Assembly: GCA_005885565.1 (NCBI GenBank)
Contig: VAXK01000296.1
Coordinates: 1 to 17,397 of the forward strand
Length of the DNA stretch: 17,397 bases
Source: Actinomycetota bacterium
Lineage (GTDB): Bacteria > Actinomycetota > Thermoleophilia > Gaiellales > Gaiellaceae
Direction: 5' to 3'
A model generated the notes under the pieces. It had not been told where the DNA came from. It was given only the letters and a program-made list of their open reading frames with translations, and did not search any database. Positions within the stretch are counted from its first letter, which is position 1, and each line of letters begins with the position of its first letter. Below are positions 7,649-15,159 of the stretch, piece by piece. Made by a program: the position numbers and the translations under genes.

Positions 7649-8353
7649 TCAAGCCGCGGTGGGCGCAAGCCACTGCGGATCTGCGGCGATCTGCTCCTCC
7701 GCGCGACGGAGGTCTTTCGGGGTGTTCACGGTCAGCCAGAGGCCCTCGTGCCGGAAGGCGCGGAGGCGACCTTCGACGACGAGCTCGGGGAAGGTGGTCG
7801 TCTCGTGATCGCCGCGCTCGGGAAGCCGCTCGAGTGCCTCCTCGCCGAAGACGTAGACGCCCGCGTTGACCCAGTACGGCACGCGGCCCGCCTCCCTGAA
7901 GCCGGTGACGACGTCGTCGGCGCCCAAGTCGACGAGGCCGAACGGCGACGGCGGCCGGGCGACGGTGATCGTCGCCGCTCCCCCGCCGCGCTCGTGGTGT
8001 GTGCGGAGAGCGACGAAGTCGACGTCGAGGAGCTCGTCGCCGTTCAGCGCCAGCACGTCGCCGGTCTCGCGGCGCGACTGCGCGGCGAAACGGATCGCGC
8101 CGCCGCGCCCCAGCCGCTCCGGCTCTTCCGCCGTGACGATCTCCGCACCGAAGCCGTCGAGCTCGCGGAGGAAGAGCTCGCCCTGCCCGGCCGCGCAGCT
8201 GACGATCACGCGAGCGACTCCCACGGCGGCAAGCCGCGCGACCTGGTAGCCGACGAGCGGCTTCCCGCCGACGGGAACGAGCGCCTTCGGCCGCCCCTCC
8301 GCCGCGTCCCCGAGCCGTTCCGCCTTGCCGCCGGCGAGGATGATCGCTTCCAC
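7649..8353 (-). CDS. NDP-sugar pyrophosphorylase-like nucleotidyltransferase
   Basis: A 234-residue GT-A-type nucleotidyltransferase. The N-terminus carries the signature EAIILAGGKAERLGDAAEGR then PKALVPVGGKPLVGYQ, with the NTP-binding loop and signature lysine. LALNGDELLDVDF (about 95-107) holds the metal-binding acid, and FGLVDLGADDVVTGFREAGR then VPYWVNAGVYVF shapes the sugar site. It resembles mannose-1-phosphate guanylyltransferases and heptose-1-phosphate nucleotidyltransferases of the HddC kind; substrate and nucleotide cannot be fixed from sequence alone. It lacks the C-terminal left-handed helix repeats. The GTG at 8353 is seven bases past the stop of the broken UDP-glucose dehydrogenase, with AGGA overlapping that stop. 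The PMI-like cupin follows 14 bases later, so the pair looks like a split ManC. Confidence 0.9.
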   Translation of the reverse strand: MEAIILAGGKAERLGDAAEGRPKALVPVGGKPLVGYQVARLAAVGVARVIVSCAAGQGELFLRELDGFGAEIVTAEEPERLGRGGAIRFAAQSRRETGDVLALNGDELLDVDFVALRTHHERGGGAATITVARPPSPFGLVDLGADDVVTGFREAGRVPYWVNAGVYVFGEEALERLPERGDHETTTFPELVVEGRLRAFRHEGLWLTVNTPKDLRRAEEQIAADPQWLAPTAA

Positions 8354-8360
8354 GCAGGTC

Positions 8361-9654
8361 CTACGAGTGGAGCTCGGCTTCGGCTTCCGTCTCGGCCCCC
8401 GGCTCGCTCGTCTCGGGCAGCGCGCCGAACGGGGAGCTCGGCCGCCCGACGCCTTCGTAGGCGAAGCCCGCCGCACGGACGGCTTCCGGATCGAGCAGAT
8501 TCCGGCCGTCGACGATGATCGGCCGGCGCATCGCGTCTCGCGTCTCGGCGGTCGGGAGCTCGCGAAGCTGCGGCCACTCCGTGACGATCACCGCCGCGTC
8601 CGCGCCGGTCACCGCCTCGAGCGGCGAGTCGCAGAAGGTCACGCTCTGGAGCAGCTCGCGCGGCCGCGCCACCGGGTCCCAGGCCCGCACCTCGGCCCCC
8701 TCGGCAAGCAGCCGCGAGGCGAGGACGACCACGCAGCGAGCCGAGGTGCTTCTTCAGCTTTCCGATCACCCGCCGCTTCTGGAGCTCGTTCACCTCGATG
8801 ACGGCATTGAGGAGCTGGAAGTGGTAGCCCGAGTTGGAGGCGAGCTGCTTGAGCGCGAGCGAGTCCTTTGGAAAACAGGACCCGCCGTAGCCGATACCCG
8901 CGCGCAGGAAGTGCGGGCCGAGGCGGTGGTCGAGGCCGATGCCGCGCGCGACCTGGACGACGTCGGCGCCCGTCGCCTCGCACACGTTCGCGATCTCGTT
9001 GATGAAGCTGATCCGCGTCATGAGGAACGCGTTCGAGGCGAGCTTCACCATCTCGGCCGAGTTCACGTCTGCGCGCACGACCGGCGCGTCGATGCCCGCG
9101 TGGAGCGTCTCGACACGGTCGCCGTCGGCGGCCTCGAAGGCGCCGATCACGATCCTGTCCGGATGCAGGAAGTCCTCGACGGCGCTCCCCTCGGCGGTGA
9201 ACTCGGGGTTCGCCACGTACCCGATGTGCCCGAGGCCGCGTGCGTCGAGCGTGTGGCGCACCTTCTCGCCGGTCCCGACCGGGACGGTGCTCTTCATCAC
9301 GAGCAGCGGCTGCTCGACGTCGGTCGCCTGCGGCAGCTCGTCGACGACGGTCCAGACGCGCGAGAGGTCGGCGTCGCCCGAGTAGGTCGGCGGCGTGTCG
9401 ACGCACACGTAGACGAGCTCGGCGCCCGCAATCGCCTCGGCGACGTCGAGCGTGAAGGACAGGCGCTCGCGGTTCCGCTCGATGAGCTCCTCGAGGCCGG
9501 GCTCGAAGATCGGGACGCGGCCCGCTCGCAGCGCCTCGATCTTCTCCGGGACGACGTCGCGGATCGTCACGACGTGCCCGAGCTCGGCGAAGCATGCCCC
9601 CGTGACGAGTCCGACGTAGCCCGCGCCGAAGACCGCGATCCGCGCGCCTGCCAT
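8361..9654 (-). pseudogene. UDP-glucose 6-dehydrogenase with frameshift and internal deletion
   Basis: The family oxidises UDP-glucose (or UDP-ManNAc) to the uronic acid with two NAD. From the ATG at 9654 (AAGGTG six bases upstream, overlapping the LCP stop) the frame is intact for 309 residues: the GAGYVG Rossmann loop at 10-15, VDTPPTYSGDADLSRVW, KSTVPVGTG, and the catalytic cysteine C260 in GYGGSCFPKD. After KKHLGSLRG, near 8728-8732, the reading frame changes. The C-terminal third continues in another frame (VVLASRLLAEGAEVRAWDPV, VIVTEWPQL, IIVDGRNLLDP) to the TAG at 8361. The segment that normally joins them, about 22 residues including the conserved GLAFKPxTDD-like motif, is absent. This is either a real disabling deletion or an assembly/consensus error. 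As written it cannot make a working enzyme. Confidence 0.88.
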
Positions 9655-9664
9655 CTCCGTCACC

Positions 9665-11614
9665 TTACTTGCCGAGCGGTCTCAGGCTCTTCGCGATCGC
9701 GAGCATGGTCTCGTTCGAGAGCCTGTCCAGGAGGCTGTTCTCGACCCAGTACGTCGCACCGTGCTCGCGCAGGACGATCATGTGCAGGTTCGGCCCGGAG
9801 TAGTAGAAGTCGAACTCGCGGCCCTTGATCCGGTGCTTGAAGTTCGGCTCCTGGAGGATCGGCGCGCCGGTCCAGTCGGTCTCCTCGATCCCCCAGTAGT
9901 CGCCCACTGTGTTCGTGCTGTAGACGAGCCGGACGGCCTTGTGGCCGCCTGCGATCGTGTAGGCGCGGACCGGCTCGCTCGAGGTGGGCGCCGACGTCTT
10001 CTCGAGCAGGAGCGGATACTCGAGCCGGAACGGCACCTTGCGGCGCACGGAGCGCACGAGCGGGAGCGACGCGCCCGGGTTGCTCACGACGGAGGGCGGC
10101 TCCTTCTTCGGCGTCTGGTCGGGCGCGCTCTGCGCGAAGGTGCCGTCGAAGCTCGCCCCGACGACGACGACCAGCATCGCGTGGAACTGGCGCGAGCGCA
10201 GCGTCGGCGGGATGGCCGCGATCACCGCGTCGCCGAAGACCCCGGCCACGCGCCGAGCCCCCTGCTGCGCGAGCTTCTCGTGCGGGTCGTAGAAGACGAT
10301 CGTGTGCTTGTAGTCGTAGCGGGGCGCGTTCCGATCCTGGGGATCCGGTGGTACGACGACGCGGTAGTGCCGCTTCGCGAGCTCGAAGGAGGCGTTGGCG
10401 CCGGAGCCCGGCCGCCCATTCCCGTTCAGCACGACGAGCGAGATCTTCGACGGCTTCAGAGCCTGCGAGTGGAACTTCGTGCCGAGGGCCTGCGCGGTCG
10501 CCTTCCCCGGCGCCTCGACGTCGGGGCTCGAGAACGCGCGCACGGCCTGCTCGACGGTGCCCGGCAGCGCCTGGAGCTCTGCGTTGAACGGGCCGGCCGG
10601 CTGGAGGTTGTCGAGCTTCGGCTGGAAGAAGTGCCCGCTCGGGAGCCCGTACAGGAAGAACGCGTACGAGAGGATCGTCTTGCCGGAGATCTGCCGGTTC
10701 CCGGACTGGCCCACCTCGACGTTCGAGGTGACCGCGTGCACGAGCTTCGGGATCTTCCCGATCGAGAACGAGGAGCTCACCTGCTCCTTGAACGCCTTCA
10801 CGAACGCCTGCTGGCGCGCGACGCGGTAGAGGTCGGAGTCGGTGTGCCGGTAGCGGACGAAGTCGAGCGCGTTAGACCCGTTCAGGCGCTGGTAGCCCGG
10901 CTGGAGGTTGATCGTGGCGTACGTGCTGTAGCCGGAGGTGAGCCCGGCGTTGTCGTTGAAGTAGCGGCGGTCGACGTCGATCCACACGCCGCCGAGCTTG
11001 TCGACGACCTGCTTGAAGCCGCGGAAGTTCACCGTGACGAGGTAGTTCACGGACAGGCCCGTGAGCGCTTTGACCGTCTCGAGCGTGCCTCGCGTCTTGC
11101 AGCGCTCGTACGCGGCGTTGATCCGGTCGACGGTCACGGGCTGGCCCGGGCAGTGGATCGGCACGAGCAGGTCGCGCGGGAAGGAGAGCAGCGAGACCGT
11201 CTTGTCGATCGGATCGGCGCGGACGAGCATGATCGTGTCCGAGCGCGACGGCAGGTTCGACTCCTGGCCCGCGCGGTGGTCGTAGCCGACGATGAGCGCC
11301 GTGGCGGGCTTGCCCGCCTGCGGGACGTCGAGGCCCTTCTCGGCGCGGATCACGTCGGGCGTGTGGGCCTGGACGGCCTTGACCTGCTCGTGGAAATAGA
11401 GGTACGCGCCGCCGAGGAGCCCGGCCGCGACGACGAGGACCGCGATCAGGAGCCACAGCAGGATGCGCCCGACGAGCTGGAGGCCCGTGCGGCGCCTGCG
11501 CTCGGGCTGGCGGTAGAGCGTCATCGGCGTCGTCGCCGCGGGCGGCAGCACGGCGCGGCCGTTGCCGTCGACGCCGGCGCCGCGGCCGATTCCTCTCTTC
11601 AGCGTCGTTCGCAT
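9665..11614 (-). CDS. LytR-CpsA-Psr family cell-wall ligase with extra C-terminal domain
   Basis: LCP proteins move lipid-linked glycopolymers (teichoic acid, arabinogalactan or capsule type) onto peptidoglycan outside the membrane. There is a cytoplasmic basic N-terminus and one membrane helix at about residues 50-73. The LCP domain at about 105-280 has its hallmarks: SRSDTIML (123-130), SFPRD (144-148) and VRYRHTDSDLYRVARQQAF (253-271, the arginines that hold the polyprenyl phosphate). A LytR_C-like domain follows at about 390-480 (SLVVLNGNGRPGSGANASFE). Beyond it are some 150 further residues (PFRLEYPLLLEKTSA..., HKAVRLVYSTNTVGDYWGIE, DFYYSGPNLHMIVL, ATYWVENSLLDRLSNETMLA) not usual in the family. 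ATG at 11614 lacks a clear ribosome site; ATG at 11524 is possible. It leads the envelope-sugar run. Confidence 0.93.
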   Translation of the reverse strand: MRTTLKRGIGRGAGVDGNGRAVLPPAATTPMTLYRQPERRRRTGLQLVGRILLWLLIAVLVVAAGLLGGAYLYFHEQVKAVQAHTPDVIRAEKGLDVPQAGKPATALIVGYDHRAGQESNLPSRSDTIMLVRADPIDKTVSLLSFPRDLLVPIHCPGQPVTVDRINAAYERCKTRGTLETVKALTGLSVNYLVTVNFRGFKQVVDKLGGVWIDVDRRYFNDNAGLTSGYSTYATINLQPGYQRLNGSNALDFVRYRHTDSDLYRVARQQAFVKAFKEQVSSSFSIGKIPKLVHAVTSNVEVGQSGNRQISGKTILSYAFFLYGLPSGHFFQPKLDNLQPAGPFNAELQALPGTVEQAVRAFSSPDVEAPGKATAQALGTKFHSQALKPSKISLVVLNGNGRPGSGANASFELAKRHYRVVVPPDPQDRNAPRYDYKHTIVFYDPHEKLAQQGARRVAGVFGDAVIAAIPPTLRSRQFHAMLVVVVGASFDGTFAQSAPDQTPKKEPPSVVSNPGASLPLVRSVRRKVPFRLEYPLLLEKTSAPTSSEPVRAYTIAGGHKAVRLVYSTNTVGDYWGIEETDWTGAPILQEPNFKHRIKGREFDFYYSGPNLHMIVLREHGATYWVENSLLDRLSNETMLAIAKSLRPLGK

Positions 11615-11617
11615 TCG

Positions 11618-11649
11618 AAAAACGAGGGCGCCCGTTTCACGAGGCGCCC
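11618..11649 (-). terminator. Intrinsic terminator after the carboxylate-amine ligase
   Basis: On the minus strand GGGCGCC and GGCGCCC form a seven-base-pair GC stem around a ten-base loop (arms at 11643-11649 and 11626-11632), followed by TCG and a run of five T (11622-11618). It lies 33 bases after the ligase stop at 11683 and directly before the LCP start. It therefore separates the two transcription units, and the LCP run needs its own promoter or read-through. Confidence 0.75.
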
Positions 11650-11682
11650 GCCGGTGGCCGAGGATACCGGACTAGGTGGCGG

Positions 11683-12792
11683 TCACAGGCCCTCGACCGT
11701 CGTCGCGGCCAGGAACTGCGCGACGGCGAGAAGCGAGTCGCCGTCGGCGGCGACGCGCCGCTGCTCGTCGGCGCCGGTGCCGCGCCGGAGCACCTCCTCG
11801 ACGAGCGCGAGCTCGCTCGCGCAGCCGAGGCGTCGGGCGGCGGGCTCGGCGAGCTCGACGAGGTGCCGGAGGGCCTCCCGCGCGGGGCGCTCCTCGTCGC
11901 GCTCGAGCCAGATCAGGTCGGCGTCGAGGCCGTAGCGCGCCGCGCGCCACTTGTTCTCGGCGACGAGCGTGATCGGCTGGACGGGCAGCGTTCCGTCGCG
12001 GTCGTAGCGCTCGGCGAGCGTCGCGGCGAGGCTCTGGACGAGGGCGACGAGCGCGGCGACGGTGTCGATCCGCGTCTGCGCGTCGCAGATGCGGACCTCG
12101 ACGGTGCCGAGGCGGGGATGCGGGCGCAGGTCCCACCAGATGTACGTGTAGTCGGAGAAGGAGTTCGTCTTGATCCCGCGCTCGACGAGCGCCTCGAAAT
12201 CGGCGAAGGAGGCGAAGGTCGGCGGCAGGCCGCTGCGCGGGAACGGGTCGAAGACCTTGATCCGGGTCGAGGCGAGACCGGTGTCGCGGCCGTGCCAGAA
12301 CGGCGAGTTGGCGGAGAGCGCGAGCAGCTCCGGCAGCCGGGTGCGGAGCGCGTTCGCGACCCAGATCGTCTCGTCCCCGGAGCCCATGCCGACGTGGACG
12401 TGAAGGCCGAAGATCAGCTCGCGCTCGGCGACCCACTGCATCTTCTCGATCAGGCCGACGTAGCGGGGGGCGTCGGTCACGTCCTGGTGCTCGTAGCGCG
12501 AGAAGGGGTGCGTGCCGGCGCTTGCGATCAGCGTGCCGCGCTCGGCGGCGGCGTCGCGAAGGCTCGCGCGGAGCCCGCGCGCCTCCTCGATCGCCTCCGG
12601 CACGTTGCGGCCGACGCTCGTCGCGACCTCGAGCACCGACTGGAGGAGCTCTGGCTTGACGCGCTCGTCACCGGCCGCCTCGGCCACCTCGTCGAAGCGC
12701 GAGACGAGCTCGTAGCTCTCCGGCGAGAGGAGCTGGAACTCCTCCTCGACCCCGATGCTGAAGGGCGCGCTGCGCCCGAAGTTCACCTCCAT
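11683..12792 (-). CDS. Carboxylate-amine ligase, glutamate-cysteine ligase family 2 (YbdK-like)
   Basis: This is an ATP-dependent ligase joining an amino group to a carboxylate, classically gamma-glutamyl to cysteine. The 369-residue protein shows FSIGVEEEFQLL near residues 11-22, SAGTHPFSRYEHQD (91-104), GLHVHVG (129-135), RDTGLASTRIKVFDPFPRSG, and YIWWDLRPHPRLGTVEVRIC (217-236), all typical of GCS2/YbdK proteins. In actinobacteria relatives include EgtA-like and weak gamma-glutamyl-cysteine synthetases, but many members have unknown substrates. I chose ATG at 12792 because the protein then begins a few residues before the conserved core; the open frame extends 23 codons upstream without resemblance. 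There is no strong ribosome site. It lies after the MetE pair across a 203-base gap with direct repeats, so it may have its own promoter. Confidence 0.9.
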   Translation of the reverse strand: MEVNFGRSAPFSIGVEEEFQLLSPESYELVSRFDEVAEAAGDERVKPELLQSVLEVATSVGRNVPEAIEEARGLRASLRDAAAERGTLIASAGTHPFSRYEHQDVTDAPRYVGLIEKMQWVAERELIFGLHVHVGMGSGDETIWVANALRTRLPELLALSANSPFWHGRDTGLASTRIKVFDPFPRSGLPPTFASFADFEALVERGIKTNSFSDYTYIWWDLRPHPRLGTVEVRICDAQTRIDTVAALVALVQSLAATLAERYDRDGTLPVQPITLVAENKWRAARYGLDADLIWLERDEERPAREALRHLVELAEPAARRLGCASELALVEEVLRRGTGADEQRRVAADGDSLLAVAQFLAATTVEGL

Positions 12793-12842
12793 GGCGCGGG
12801 GCAGCGTAGCTTCCGGCACGGCCGCGGCTCGCCTCCGTGACG

Positions 12843-12863
12843 GTGGCTGCCACCGAGACACGG
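12843..12863. repeat. 21-bp direct repeat, copy 1
   Basis: Identical over 21 bases to 12943-12963. The plus strand reads GTGGCTGCCAC followed by CGAGACACGG. The first eleven bases are themselves a GTGGC-T-GCCAC dyad. The flanking bases differ on both sides, so this is a discrete element and not part of a longer duplication. It lies about 50 bases upstream of the ligase ATG. Confidence 0.7.
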
Positions 12864-12914
12864 GCCGACGGCCGCGCGCCGTATCGTGGAGGAAGGCGGC
12901 CGCGAACGACTCTC

Positions 12915-12930
12915 GTCACACGTACGTGAC
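12915..12930. promoter_or_regulatory. Palindromic element between the direct repeats
   Basis: GTCAC and GTGAC flank a six-base centre; nested inside is the exact ten-base palindrome CACGTACGTG (12919-12928 with its overlap). Symmetric sites of this size often bind dimeric regulators. No regulator can be named from the sequence. Confidence 0.35.
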
Positions 12931-12942
12931 GCTCGCGTGCGC

Positions 12943-12963
12943 GTGGCTGCCACCGAGACACGG
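12943..12963. repeat. 21-bp direct repeat, copy 2
   Basis: Exact copy of 12843-12863 in the same orientation, 100 bp further on and 33 bases after the stop of the MetE catalytic gene. The dyad GTGGC-T-GCCAC is again at its left end. Confidence 0.7.
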
Positions 12964-12995
12964 CCCGGCGAGGCATGGCTGGGCGCCGCGACGAG

Positions 12996-14165
12996 CTAGC
13001 GCGACCCGGCGTGCGCCCGGTTCAGGGCCTCCTCGGCGAGGCGGGTGCCTTCGACCATGTTCGCGAGCTTCTCGTACGCCACGTCCCAGCTCCGCGTCCG
13101 CAGGCCGCAATCCGGGTTCACCGACACGCGCTCGGGGCCGAGCAGCTCGGCGGCGTACACGATCCGGTCGCGGACGAGCTCCGCCGGCTCGACGAAGTTC
13201 GTGTGGATGTCCAGCACGCCGAGGCCGACGTTGGGCGCGTCCTCGTGATCGGCGAAGAGGAAGAGGGGCTCGTAGCCGGGCCGGTCTGCACCGTCGGTGC
13301 CGAGCTCGTGCGAGTCACGGTTCGCGAACTCGAGCTGGAGCTCGAAGCAATCGTCCAGCTCGAGCACGTGCGGGAACAGGAGCGAGTAGTCGGAGAAGCA
13401 GACGTGCAGGCTGCGCCGCGCCGCCGGCAGGCCCTCGACCGACGCGTTGAACGCCTCGACGCCGACCGCCACCTCGTCCGGCCGCGTCGTCAGCGCCGGC
13501 TCGTCGATCTGGATCCAGTCGCAGCCGGCCTCGACGACGGCGGCCGCGTTCGGGCGCACGACCCGCTCGGCCACGTCGAGCATGAACCGCCGCCTCGCGC
13601 CCGCCCGCTGCTCGGCCGTCGCGCCGAGGGCGCCGTGGCGGCCGTAGTGCTCGTCGTACGACCAGTCGACGATCGTGTACGGCCCCGTGAAGGGCACCTT
13701 CAGCCGGTGGTCGGTCCGCGCAGACAGGAACCGGTACTCGTCCACGTCGTAGGGACCGTCGATCGACGGCTCCTCGACGCACGCCGCCTTGGAGTAGTAC
13801 TTGTTGTCGAACGACCGGACCGTGCCGCGCTGCTCGAAGCCGCGCGCGTGCCGGATGACGTGGTCGTACATCTCGGTGCGCCGCTGCTCGCCGTCGTAGA
13901 CGACGTCGAGCCCGGCGCGCTCCAGGAGCGCGAGGCCATAGCGCGACGACCAGTCGTCGACGAGGCGCAGGTCGTCCTTCCCGATCTCCTCCCGCCGGAG
14001 CGTCTCGACGAGCTCCTCCGTGCCGTCGAGCTCGAGCTTCTGCGCCCAGCGCTCGGCCTCGACCACGTCGCCCTCCTCGACGGGCCGGCCGGCGAACGCC
14101 TTCACGCGCCACGGCGGCTTGGCGAGGCTGCCGATCTCTCGGGTCTCGAACTTCACGTCGGTCAT
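12996..14165 (-). CDS. metE: Cobalamin-independent methionine synthase, catalytic (C-terminal-type) protein
   Basis: This protein transfers a methyl group to homocysteine without B12. The 389-residue protein corresponds to the catalytic barrel of MetE and not to the full two-barrel enzyme of about 750 residues. Zinc ligands can be placed as H254 and C256 (LHVCFSDY), E279 (ELQLEFANRD) and C353 (VNPDCGLRTR); the homocysteine-site motif QIDEPAL is at 219-225. It begins TDVKFETREIGSLAKPPWRV, a core-MetE type N-terminus. The ATG overlaps the TGA of the gene in front (ATGA, 14162-14165), so translation is probably coupled. The methyl donor is uncertain: stand-alone core enzymes in other lineages do not all use methyltetrahydrofolate polyglutamate. 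Confidence 0.93.
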   Translation of the reverse strand: MTDVKFETREIGSLAKPPWRVKAFAGRPVEEGDVVEAERWAQKLELDGTEELVETLRREEIGKDDLRLVDDWSSRYGLALLERAGLDVVYDGEQRRTEMYDHVIRHARGFEQRGTVRSFDNKYYSKAACVEEPSIDGPYDVDEYRFLSARTDHRLKVPFTGPYTIVDWSYDEHYGRHGALGATAEQRAGARRRFMLDVAERVVRPNAAAVVEAGCDWIQIDEPALTTRPDEVAVGVEAFNASVEGLPAARRSLHVCFSDYSLLFPHVLELDDCFELQLEFANRDSHELGTDGADRPGYEPLFLFADHEDAPNVGLGVLDIHTNFVEPAELVRDRIVYAAELLGPERVSVNPDCGLRTRSWDVAYEKLANMVEGTRLAEEALNRAHAGSR

Positions 14166-15061
14166 GCGGCCGTCTCCTTCGCTCGTGCTGTTCGGGCTGC
14201 CCCGAGCCGGGCGAGCTTCTGGCGCGCGATCGGCTCGGAGACGTACTGGAGGTCACCGTTCGGGACGAGCGCCACGCGCTCCACGCCGAGACGTCCCACG
14301 AAGTCCGCGATCTCCTGCGGCTCCTCGAGCGCCGAGCTCCGCGCGTCGACGACGCCCGCGAGCAGGAGCTTGTCGAACCCCTGCGGCAGATCGCCGACGT
14401 GAGTCGCGTAGAAGTCGACGCCGATGCCTTCGACGGGCAGCTCGGCGAGCCCGTTCTCGAGCAGCTCGCGCGCGTCGCCGAACGTGATCTGGAGGGCGAG
14501 CGGCGGCCCGCCCGCGAGCGCCTCGAGCGCCTCGCGCAGCTCGTCCAGCCCGCCGGCGCCGTCGCGGGCGAGGAACGGCTCGCCGAGGACGACGAGCTCC
14601 GCGTCCAGGACGTCGAGCTGCGGCTTCAGGACGCCTGTCGCGACGACCTTCGCCGGGATGCCGGTCCCGTGCGCGAGCGCGTACGGTGACGGAAGCGTGA
14701 CGATCGGGGCGCCGGGAAGCGGCGCGGCGTAGCGCTCGTCGAGCGGCTGGCGCAGGCGCGGCTCAGCCGAGGTCGCGGTCGGCGCGCGATAGAAGCTGTT
14801 CGTGTCCAGGAACCGGGTGAGCGGGCCCGGCTCGAGCCCGTCGCTCGCCTCGAGGAGCGGCCGGAAGAGGTCCTGCCAGCGGAGCATCCCGTCGGCGAGC
14901 AGGTCGAGACCGGCCTCCTGCTGCACACGGACGAGCTCGTCGAGGTCGCGCTGGAGCTGTTCGTCGACCGCCTCGGCGCTCGTCCTCCCGCGGTCGAGGT
15001 CGCGCGTCGCCTGGACGAGCGCCTCGGAGCGAGGATGGATCCCGGGTGCGAATGCCTGCAA
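14162..15061 (-). CDS. MetE-like partner protein lacking zinc ligands
   Basis: A 299-residue homologue of the MetE barrel. Family landmarks are present but altered: QQEAGLDLLADGMLRWQDLF (47-66) matches the opening of the barrel and VLGEPFL (158-164) stands where the catalytic protein has QIDEPAL. QITFGD (191-196) replaces HVCFSD, and VPNGDLQYVS (266-275) replaces VNPDCGLRTR. The zinc-binding His and both Cys are therefore gone. It resembles the non-catalytic N-terminal half of MetE as a separate polypeptide and probably acts with the next gene, to which it is joined by an ATGA overlap. The start is TTG at 15061, supported by AAGGAGG four bases upstream; no ATG or GTG competes. A structural or methyl-donor-binding role is inference. 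Confidence 0.88.
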   Translation of the reverse strand: MQAFAPGIHPRSEALVQATRDLDRGRTSAEAVDEQLQRDLDELVRVQQEAGLDLLADGMLRWQDLFRPLLEASDGLEPGPLTRFLDTNSFYRAPTATSAEPRLRQPLDERYAAPLPGAPIVTLPSPYALAHGTGIPAKVVATGVLKPQLDVLDAELVVLGEPFLARDGAGGLDELREALEALAGGPPLALQITFGDARELLENGLAELPVEGIGVDFYATHVGDLPQGFDKLLLAGVVDARSSALEEPQEIADFVGRLGVERVALVPNGDLQYVSEPIARQKLARLGAARTARAKETAA

Positions 15062-15149
15062 ACCGCCTCCTTCTCCTGCCCAAGAGTTCCGGCGGTGCGG
15101 CCCGGGCTCTTTAGGCGTTTGTTGACCCGGTCGCCAAGCTGCCTGTCAA
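15062..15149 (-). promoter_or_regulatory. Leader of the MetE pair: RBS, possible pseudoknot, -35-like box
   Basis: Read on the minus strand, TTGACA (15149-15144) is a perfect -35 box, but the -10 position 17-18 bases on (GTCAAC or TCAACA) is poor. Further down, AAGAG (15111-15107) can pair with CTCTT (15086-15082), and ACCGCC in its loop (15096-15091) can pair with GGCGGT (15067-15062). The second stem covers the end of the AAGGAGG ribosome site (15072-15066) and the spacer up to the TTG. Together they would form an H-type pseudoknot. No known SAM, SAH or cobalamin riboswitch consensus is recognised. Confidence 0.35.
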
Positions 15150-15159
15150 AGCTCTCCGG

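Larger units (their letters stand above)
12793..12995. other. Non-coding gap between MetE gene and ligase, with repeats
   Basis: These 203 bases contain no credible gene. They hold two copies of a 21-bp direct repeat exactly 100 bp apart and, between them, a palindromic element at 12915-12930. The minus strand offers no clear sigma-70 promoter. The stretch is the likely 5' control region of the ligase gene. Confidence 0.5.

Noticed and set aside
8206..8727. C-terminal continuation of the UDP-glucose dehydrogenase frame past the break
   Set aside because: The translation becomes Arg/Ala-rich noise and runs into the next gene; the true C-terminus is in another frame ending at 8361.
9761..11935. 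724-codon plus-strand frame opposite the LCP gene
   Set aside because: Antisense shadow with Asp/Val/Arg bias; it crosses the intrinsic terminator and the 3' end of the next gene.
12975..14402. 475-codon plus-strand frame opposite the MetE genes
   Set aside because: Antisense shadow; the minus strand has clear MetE motifs.
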